A DNA stretch of 20,292 bases from Bacillota bacterium (GTDB lineage Bacteria > Bacillota > Clostridia > Peptostreptococcales > Anaerovoracaceae): positions 1 through 20,292 of the forward strand of contig JAAWDW010000147.1 in NCBI GenBank assembly GCA_022793975.1, read 5' to 3'. The notes under the pieces were generated by a model. It worked only from the letters and a program-made list of their open reading frames with translations, was not told the origin of the DNA and made no database searches. Shown here piece by piece: positions 15,867 through 20,292 of this stretch. Every line of letters starts with the position of its first letter. The first letter of the stretch is position 1. The translations under genes were made by a program, and so were the position numbers.

Positions 15867-16190
15867 CTACATTTTTTCAAATCTCACTACATCCGTTACA
15901 AACACTGTCGCACCGCCGACAGGTACTTCCACAGTGCAGCTGTTGAATGTCGAATAATTTACATCACCTATTACAGGCACAATTTCCTTTCTTACTGCGC
16001 AGTGTTTGCGGATAATCTCGATAACATCGCTTACCTTATCATCATCCGTACCGATCAGGAGAGTTGCGTTATTTGCCTTAAGGAAGCCTCCCGTCGTTAT
16101 GGTTTTTGTAAACATAAACCCATTTTGAGTAAGAGCATGACCGACATCGGTTGCATCCTTGCCGTTTACTATAGCCGTAATCATCTTCAT
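15867..16190 (-). CDS. darA: DarA/PstA, PII-like cyclic-di-AMP receptor
   Basis: A trimeric PII-like signalling protein (YaaQ, DUF970) that binds the second messenger cyclic-di-AMP in Firmicutes; its partner is not known. The 107-residue sequence carries the family landmarks: MKMITAIVNGKDATDV, then FTKTITTGGFLKANNATLLIG (nucleotide-binding T/GGF-K loop), RKEIVPV and the C-terminal VEVPVGGATVFVTDVVRFEKM. The T-x-x-GGFL and the VGGATVFV segment are nearly identical to Bacillus YaaQ. I chose the ATG at 16190 (AAGGAG, 8-nt spacing) over an in-frame GTG at 16199, which overlaps the ribosome binding site. It appears to be transcribed from its own promoter at 16248-16276 and to end at the hairpin 15812-15849. 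Confidence 0.95.
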   Translation of the reverse strand: MKMITAIVNGKDATDVGHALTQNGFMFTKTITTGGFLKANNATLLIGTDDDKVSDVIEIIRKHCAVRKEIVPVIGDVNYSTFNSCTVEVPVGGATVFVTDVVRFEKM

Positions 16191-16247
16191 AACTATCACT
16201 CCTTTTTCGTTTTACCGTTTGCACACGGTTATTCTTATTTTGTCATA

Positions 16248-16276
16248 ATTATACCACTTTAATCCGCCACAGTAAA
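16248..16276 (-). promoter_or_regulatory. darA promoter (sigma-A), spacer similar to the serC promoter
   Basis: On the minus strand TTTACT (16276-16271), a 17-nt spacer and TATAAT (16253-16248) with an extended -10 TGG. Spacer and hexamers match the serC promoter closely, including the shared TAAAGTGGTATAAT. The start point near 16241 gives a leader of about 50 nt. Confidence 0.8.
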
Positions 16277-16341
16277 TATCTTTTGCCAAATAAATTTTCT
16301 GAATATTCGTTTATTTTTATTCCCTGTTTATCTGACAATAT

Positions 16342-17172
16342 TTATTCATCTTCATACATATCATCTGCCGCAACCGGTATAAACCTGCTGGCAAACTTAT
16401 TTTTACCGCGGCTCTTCACATAAAAATATCCGATGACACTGAATACAACGGCCCCGATAAAGTTTACAAACAAATCTTTCATCGTATCGATAAGTCCTAT
16501 ATCCAGATACCCTCCAAGTCCGAGTTCCTGCCCGTTTACCACGACGCTTTCTATTCCCGAAATCACATAAGGCACATTTCTGCCGTCGGGATTAAGCATC
16601 ACAGAACTTATCGTACTTACGACAGTATCTTTCTGCATATCAAAATGGAAAAACCAATCCATAGAAAACTCAAAGAATTCCCATACAACGCCTACAGTCA
16701 TAGAAAAACAGAACGATACAAACGCGAGATAAAATGGACTCAGTGACAACTTTACATTCGGATTGCTGTTTAAAATATCGACAAGCGCAAATCCGACGGC
16801 TGCACACAAAAATCCGTTCATCGTATGCAGCATCGTATCCCACCAGGAAACTTTAAGATAGAACTCCTGGAGTTCACCCATTATTTCTGCCGCGTATATA
16901 AACAAAAGTACAATTTTTTCTATCGTTGACGGAAGTTCAAAATGAAGTTTGCGTTCAAGAAAACTCGGTACAAGAAACAAAATAAGCACCAGTACACAAG
17001 TTGCCACCGATTCATAGCGCTTTTCAACCAACGATAAGACAAGCACGGCAATTACAAGCGTGCGCAGCACCATATACAACACAAATGTACCGTTATGCTT
17101 TTTCATCATCTGCTCTTTCAGTTGTTTTATGTATTTTCTTATCCTGCCTTTTTCCTTCTTTTTTTCTTTCAT
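16342..17172 (-). CDS. Polytopic membrane protein, possibly DUF2238/YjdF-like
   Basis: A basic N-terminal cytoplasmic segment (KEKKKEKGRIRKYIKQLKEQ) is followed by about six to seven hydrophobic helices. The clearest are VLRTLVIAVLVLSLV, VATCVLVLILFLVPSFL, IVLLFIYAAEIMG, HTMNGFLCAAVGFALVDIL, YLAFVSFCFSMTVGVVW and LFVNFIGAVVFSVIGYFY. The motifs WWDTMLHTMNGF and VVWEFFEFSMDWFF, and the later DIGLIDTMKDLFVNFIGA, are like the 'DxLLH ... E-E' pattern of DUF2238/YjdF membrane proteins. That is a family resemblance only; function is unknown. I chose the ATG at 17172, 13 nt after AGGAG, which is long; an in-frame GTG at 17205 lacks a site. A good promoter lies upstream (17260-17288). No terminator is evident between its stop and darA. 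Confidence 0.72.
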   Translation of the reverse strand: MKEKKKEKGRIRKYIKQLKEQMMKKHNGTFVLYMVLRTLVIAVLVLSLVEKRYESVATCVLVLILFLVPSFLERKLHFELPSTIEKIVLLFIYAAEIMGELQEFYLKVSWWDTMLHTMNGFLCAAVGFALVDILNSNPNVKLSLSPFYLAFVSFCFSMTVGVVWEFFEFSMDWFFHFDMQKDTVVSTISSVMLNPDGRNVPYVISGIESVVVNGQELGLGGYLDIGLIDTMKDLFVNFIGAVVFSVIGYFYVKSRGKNKFASRFIPVAADDMYEDE

Positions 17173-17259
17173 ATTTATAAATTGTCTCCTAAATGCCTGG
17201 CTCACATATTGCCGTAATTTACTCTTGCGACATATTTTGCATTAAGCCGCTTTCTTGGT

Positions 17260-17288
17260 ATTATAAGCAATTCCTGCATTTATTGCAA
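17260..17288 (-). promoter_or_regulatory. Promoter of the membrane protein gene
   Basis: On the minus strand TTGCAA (17288-17283), a 17-nt spacer and a perfect TATAAT (17265-17260). The start point lies near 17253. Confidence 0.72.
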
Positions 17289-17325
17289 GTCCCCCCGCAT
17301 CCTGTATGCAACCGCCAAATTATTT

Positions 17326-17349
17326 TTTTACGTCAAAAATAACGTAAAA
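17326..17349. repeat. Perfect 8-bp inverted repeat upstream of the membrane protein promoter
   Basis: TTTTACGT (17326-17333) and ACGTAAAA (17342-17349) flank an 8-nt spacer CAAAAATA. It lies about 40 nt upstream of the -35, so it could be an operator for an activator; low GC and no T tail make a terminator unlikely. Confidence 0.4.
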
Positions 17350-17403
17350 TATCCTAAAATCTAATTTTGCTCTGTAAAAGATAATTCAAAGTTCAAGCGA
17401 ATA

Positions 17404-17452
17404 AAAAAAGTGCCTTTTATCTTTAATCCGACTAAAATAAGACACTTTTTTG
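17404..17452 (-). terminator. Terminator at the end of the thi operon
   Basis: On the minus strand AGTGTCTT (17446-17439) pairs with AAGGCACT (17417-17410) through one G-U pair, with a long A/T-rich loop, then a run of T (17409-17404). The flanking A and T runs extend the stem. It lies about 50 nt after the thiY stop. Confidence 0.75.
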
Positions 17453-17499
17453 TATTCTAAATATGTCAAAAATTTTAAGTACTATAAGACATAAAAACT

Positions 17500-18504
17500 T
17501 TAAAACTCTATATTTACTCTCACATCGTCAAGCGCGGGTTTTTCATTGATAAGTCCCTGTGAGAACATCCAGTCGATATTTTCCTGCCAGCATGCATCCG
17601 ACTGTGTAAGGAAAGAAACTTCATCTGTTTCCATCATTGGCAGCAGTGTTGCCATACTCTTCCTCTCAACAGTCTCCGAGAGTGGAAAGTTTTCTTCATT
17701 CTGATTGTCAAGAAGTATAGAAAGCGCTTCTTCCGGATCGTCTTTCATATCGGAAAATCCCTTTGCCGACGCACGCAGGAAACCGCTTAGCATTTCAATA
17801 TCGCCTGATGCCGCATCATCGCTCGCAAGAAAAACGCCCTCATAATATGTCGGAACCCCGTAATCGTCAAAATCAAACCAGTTTACTTCAAAACCCTCTT
17901 CTTCCATCTGCGGTACCTCGTGATTTACAAGGCATCCGATCGTCGCATTTACATTGCCTGTCGTCATTGAACTCATAAGGTCAAATCCCACATCTACCAT
18001 CGTCACATCGCTATAATCCGCACCTGCATTTTCCATAATACTGCGCACGATCGCTTCCGAAAGCTCAGTTCCCGCATAACCGACAGTCTTTCCCACAAGA
18101 TCATCAGGTGAATTTATATTCTGATCTTTAAGTGACAGCACGATATTGAGAGGACCCTGTACCACAGCTCCGATCGATTTTACCGGCACTCCCTGATTAG
18201 CCCGCGCCTGAATTACGTCCTGCTGATAATAAAGCCCTATATCTGCCTTGCCCGCAGCCACCATCGAGATTGCATCGTTGGCATTGGACGGAAATCTAAT
18301 ATTTACCTTAAGCCCTTCTTCTTCATAATATCCCTTATCGATAGCCACATACAGGAATGCATGAAGTGCGTTCGGATACCAATCGAGCACCACATCTACT
18401 TCTTTTAATCCATCTGCACCTCCGTCAGAAGCATCCCCGCTGCAGGCCGCAAAAGACGACAGCGACATTACCGCAATCAATAAAAATATCAAAAATTTTT
18501 TCAT
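17500..18504 (-). CDS. thiY: ThiY-like lipoprotein, aminopyrimidine-binding component of an ABC transporter
   Basis: This substrate-binding lipoprotein of the NMT1/ThiY family probably binds formylaminopyrimidine, a breakdown product of thiamine, outside the membrane. A signal peptide ends in a lipobox (SSFAAC, Cys21). The mature protein starts after an acidic linker with the family's signature VDVVLDWYPNALHAFLYVAIDKGYYEEEGLKV and includes FPSNANDAISMVAAGKADIGLYYQQDV, where the ligand-binding pocket begins. The 334-residue length is normal. It is the last gene of the unit tenA-thiZ-thiX-thiY, 36 nt after thiX, with AAGGAG upstream of the ATG. Terminator at 17404-17452. Taurine- or nitrate-type SsuA/NrtA binding is the main alternative, made unlikely by tenA. 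Confidence 0.87.
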   Translation of the reverse strand: MKKFLIFLLIAVMSLSSFAACSGDASDGGADGLKEVDVVLDWYPNALHAFLYVAIDKGYYEEEGLKVNIRFPSNANDAISMVAAGKADIGLYYQQDVIQARANQGVPVKSIGAVVQGPLNIVLSLKDQNINSPDDLVGKTVGYAGTELSEAIVRSIMENAGADYSDVTMVDVGFDLMSSMTTGNVNATIGCLVNHEVPQMEEEGFEVNWFDFDDYGVPTYYEGVFLASDDAASGDIEMLSGFLRASAKGFSDMKDDPEEALSILLDNQNEENFPLSETVERKSMATLLPMMETDEVSFLTQSDACWQENIDWMFSQGLINEKPALDDVRVNIEF

Positions 18505-18540
18505 TTTATATCTCCTTTTTGAATTCTGTGCGGCAGCATT

Positions 18541-19329
18541 TTATAACTCACCGCGCCATTTAACTATTCTGCGCTCCGCAATACCGATAAGACCGGCCGC
18601 AAGCATAGCTGCTGCCGAAAGCAGCACTATAGGCGCAAATACGCCTGCCCCGTCAAGCTGCGTCATCATACGGCGTGAAAAGTATCCCAGTCCGCTCTGC
18701 GCTCCCAGCCATTCTCCTATAGCTGCGCCTATGATACTCATTGGGATCGCCATTTTTATAGCCGAGAAAAAGTACGGCAATGCGCATGGCACTTTTATTT
18801 TAAAAAATATATCCCACTTTGATGCACCATACGTCATCAGCAATTCACTCATTTCGAGCTTTGCTGTCCTGAAACCGTCATATACGGTAATAGTAATAGG
18901 AAAAAATGTTATGAGCACCGTTACCAGTACCTTGCTCCATATTCCGTAACCGAACCACAGCACGAAAAGCGGAGCAATTGCCGTTGTCGGTATCGTCTGC
19001 GACGCCACGACTACAGGATATATGCACTTCTGCATAATCGGACTTGCATCCATCACCACAGCCAGAAAAAGCCCCAATCCCATAGATATGAGCAACCCTA
19101 TTCCCGTAACCATCATAGTTGCCGGAAGATGCACCGTAAAGAGAGGCACTCTCAGCTCCCATAATTTCTGCAGTATCTGCACAGGAGTCGGCAGAATATA
19201 TGCGGCGTCTACTTTCATCGCTCCAAACTGCCATAAAATAAGCAGCACAAACATAAATACAAGTGCGTAAAGATTGCCGCCACCGTATATAGCAGTACGC
19301 CGCGCCGTCTTTGGCTTTTTCATATTCAT
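18541..19329 (-). CDS. thiX: ThiX-like ABC transporter permease
   Basis: This is the membrane subunit of the pyrimidine importer, a BPD_transp_1 family protein of 262 residues. About six transmembrane helices are visible: ALVFMFVLLILWQFGAM, MVTGIGLLISMGLGLFLAVVM, IAPLFVLWFGYGIWS, VLVTVLITFFPITITV, MSIIGAAIGEWLGAQ and FAPIVLLSAAAMLAAGLIGIA. The cytoplasmic EAA loop that contacts the ATPase is YGASKWDIFFKIKVPCALPY, with the conserved G three residues in. Its ATG overlaps the thiZ stop codon in an ATGA arrangement (4-nt overlap), showing translational coupling. The alternative is a taurine/sulfonate-type permease; the neighbouring tenA and thiY-like genes point to thiamine pyrimidine. Confidence 0.9.
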   Translation of the reverse strand: MNMKKPKTARRTAIYGGGNLYALVFMFVLLILWQFGAMKVDAAYILPTPVQILQKLWELRVPLFTVHLPATMMVTGIGLLISMGLGLFLAVVMDASPIMQKCIYPVVVASQTIPTTAIAPLFVLWFGYGIWSKVLVTVLITFFPITITVYDGFRTAKLEMSELLMTYGASKWDIFFKIKVPCALPYFFSAIKMAIPMSIIGAAIGEWLGAQSGLGYFSRRMMTQLDGAGVFAPIVLLSAAAMLAAGLIGIAERRIVKWRGEL

Positions 19330-20090
19330 TCCGCTTTCACCTGCTTTCTTAAAACCTCTATGAGTTCTTCACGCAGCGATACCATATCCGGATGCGTAAG
19401 ACATTCACGCGTACGTGGATATTCTGCCGGTACTTTTATTTCTGCCAGACTTTTTATAGGCGTATCAGTTACAGCAAACACACTCCCCGAAAGGAATATT
19501 GCCTCTTCGACATCATGTGTAATAAAAAGTATCGTCTTTTTGTGCTTCTCCCACTGCTCAAGCAGCCATTCCTGCATCGAAATACGCGTCAGAAAATCGA
19601 GTGCTGAAAACGGCTCATCGAGAAGCAGAAGATCACTTCCCGTGAGCATAGTACGTGCAAACGCCGCACGCTGCCGCATCCCGCCCGAAAGCTCATCCGG
19701 CATCTTGTCCGCGCAGCCAGAAAGTCCTACATCTGCAAGCGCATTTTCCGCAAGTTCGCGTCTGTCCTTTTTTGAATATCCGCCTGTCGTTTCAAGCGGC
19801 AGCGCCACATTTTGACCTACTGTGCGCCACGGAAACAGCATATCTTTCTGCGGCATATATCCGCAGTAATTTTTTCTGTTTTTTATAGATTCACCGCCAA
19901 CTTTTATCTCTCCGTTTTTAGGCACAAGCAGTCCGTTAATGATACGAAAAATCGTACTCTTACCGCAGCCGCTTATTCCTATAATTGAATGAAATGCGCC
20001 TTTTTCTACGGAAAAGCTCAGATTATCTATGGTATCGCTCTCATCAGCTTCATATCTGTATGAAACATTTTTAAATTCAAGAAGGCTCAT
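19326..20090 (-). CDS. thiZ: ThiZ-like ABC transporter ATPase
   Basis: This 254-residue ATPase energises the importer. It has Walker A GISGCGKST (38-46), the Q-loop in YMPQKDMLFPW (Q81), the ABC signature LSGGMRQR (134-141), Walker B LLLLDEPFSALD and the H-loop His in FITHDVEEA (H192). The pattern VSYRYEADESDTIDNLSFSV is the A-loop region. The sequence fits the nitrate/taurine/thiamine-pyrimidine group of ATPases. The ATG follows the tenA stop directly with no gap, using a purine-rich site in the end of tenA, so translation is coupled. It overlaps thiX by 4 nt. Confidence 0.92.
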   Translation of the reverse strand: MSLLEFKNVSYRYEADESDTIDNLSFSVEKGAFHSIIGISGCGKSTIFRIINGLLVPKNGEIKVGGESIKNRKNYCGYMPQKDMLFPWRTVGQNVALPLETTGGYSKKDRRELAENALADVGLSGCADKMPDELSGGMRQRAAFARTMLTGSDLLLLDEPFSALDFLTRISMQEWLLEQWEKHKKTILFITHDVEEAIFLSGSVFAVTDTPIKSLAEIKVPAEYPRTRECLTHPDMVSLREELIEVLRKQVKAE

Positions 20091-20292
20091 CTATTCTCTC
20101 ATCTCCCATGACATATCCCAAAATCCAAGCTCATATCTGCTGCAGTTTACAAATATCTCCGTCAAAAATGCAACCTGTTTTTCATCGGCCCCTTCGCTCA
20201 GTCTATCCATAAGTTCAATAAGCGTATCATTTACGGCAGCATATTCCGCCGATGCATATCCTTTTATCCATTCTCCGTAAAAAGAATGCTCT
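20091..20292 (-). CDS. tenA: TenA-like aminopyrimidine aminohydrolase (thiaminase II), C-terminal fragment
   Basis: The last 66 residues of a gene that continues past the window edge. They read as the C-terminal helices of TenA: HSFYGEWIKGYASAEY, then a charged helix, and VNCSRYELGFWDMSWEM. The YExxFWDM motif holds the conserved catalytic Glu of TenA. The family hydrolyses the amino group of 4-amino-5-aminomethyl-2-methylpyrimidine to give HMP for thiamine reuse. Its stop codon directly abuts the thiZ start, placing it in the same operon. The catalytic Cys and the N-terminus lie outside the window. A thiamine-pyrophosphate riboswitch would be expected further upstream but is not in the window. 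Confidence 0.85.
   Translation of the reverse strand, partial: EHSFYGEWIKGYASAEYAAVNDTLIELMDRLSEGADEKQVAFLTEIFVNCSRYELGFWDMSWEMRE

Larger units (their letters stand above)
17173..17499. other. Intergenic region between the membrane protein gene and thiY
   Basis: About 327 nt without a gene. It holds a promoter for the membrane protein (17260-17288), a perfect 8-bp inverted repeat (17326-17349) and the thi operon terminator (17404-17452). The remainder is AT-rich and I see nothing else in it. Confidence 0.7.

Noticed and set aside
16254..16262. AAAGTGG next to the -10 as an MraZ binding box
   Set aside because: MraZ sites are clustered direct repeats; here only a single copy occurs at each promoter and no mraZ or division cluster is nearby.
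18505..18540. A TPP riboswitch in front of thiY
   Set aside because: The gap is only 36 nt and lacks thi-box sequence; any riboswitch would be upstream of tenA, beyond the window.

Overview
The window looks like chromosomal core-gene DNA from an anaerobic Gram-positive bacterium of the Clostridia. The support is the MurT/GatD lipid II amidation pair, the c-di-AMP receptor DarA, a DUF1292 (YrzB-like) protein, AGGAGG-type ribosome binding sites before most genes, and rho-independent terminators with T tails. I cannot place it to genus from sequence alone. There are no rRNA or tRNA genes, CRISPR arrays, insertion sequences or phage genes.

Layout. Positions 1-1170 (+): the 3' end of murT, then gatD. 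Positions 1172-5170 (-): a two-gene unit of a COG2509-type FAD oxidoreductase and a TetM-like ribosomal GTPase fused at its C-terminus to a YacP/Rae1-type NYN ribonuclease domain. Positions 5274-5441 (+): an unannotated-size 55-residue membrane protein. Positions 5538-10534 (-): a DUF1292 protein with its own strong promoter, preceded by apgM, a D,D-carboxypeptidase and uvrC. Positions 10701-13131: divergent serC (-) and serA (+). Positions 13374-14288 (+): a PanE-type reductase. Positions 14361-17205 (-): nudC, a GNAT acetyltransferase, darA and a polytopic membrane protein. Positions 17500-20292 (-): thiY, thiX, thiZ and the truncated 3' end of tenA.

How the genes fit together. The ser genes convert 3-phosphoglycerate to phosphoserine, and apgM, just downstream of serC, acts on the same metabolite. 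The thi operon is a classical pyrimidine salvage set: ThiYXZ imports an aminopyrimidine breakdown product of thiamine and TenA deaminates it to HMP. MurT/GatD and the D,D-carboxypeptidase both act on peptidoglycan.

The most notable observations are the GTPase-NYN fusion, which would put an A-site mRNA nuclease on an A-site-binding GTPase, and the serC/serA control region. In the latter, two divergent promoters are interleaved inside a nearly perfect 39-bp dyad, and one half of that arrangement recurs as the darA promoter. SerA also lacks the usual NAD-binding Asp and has Asp in place of the catalytic Glu.
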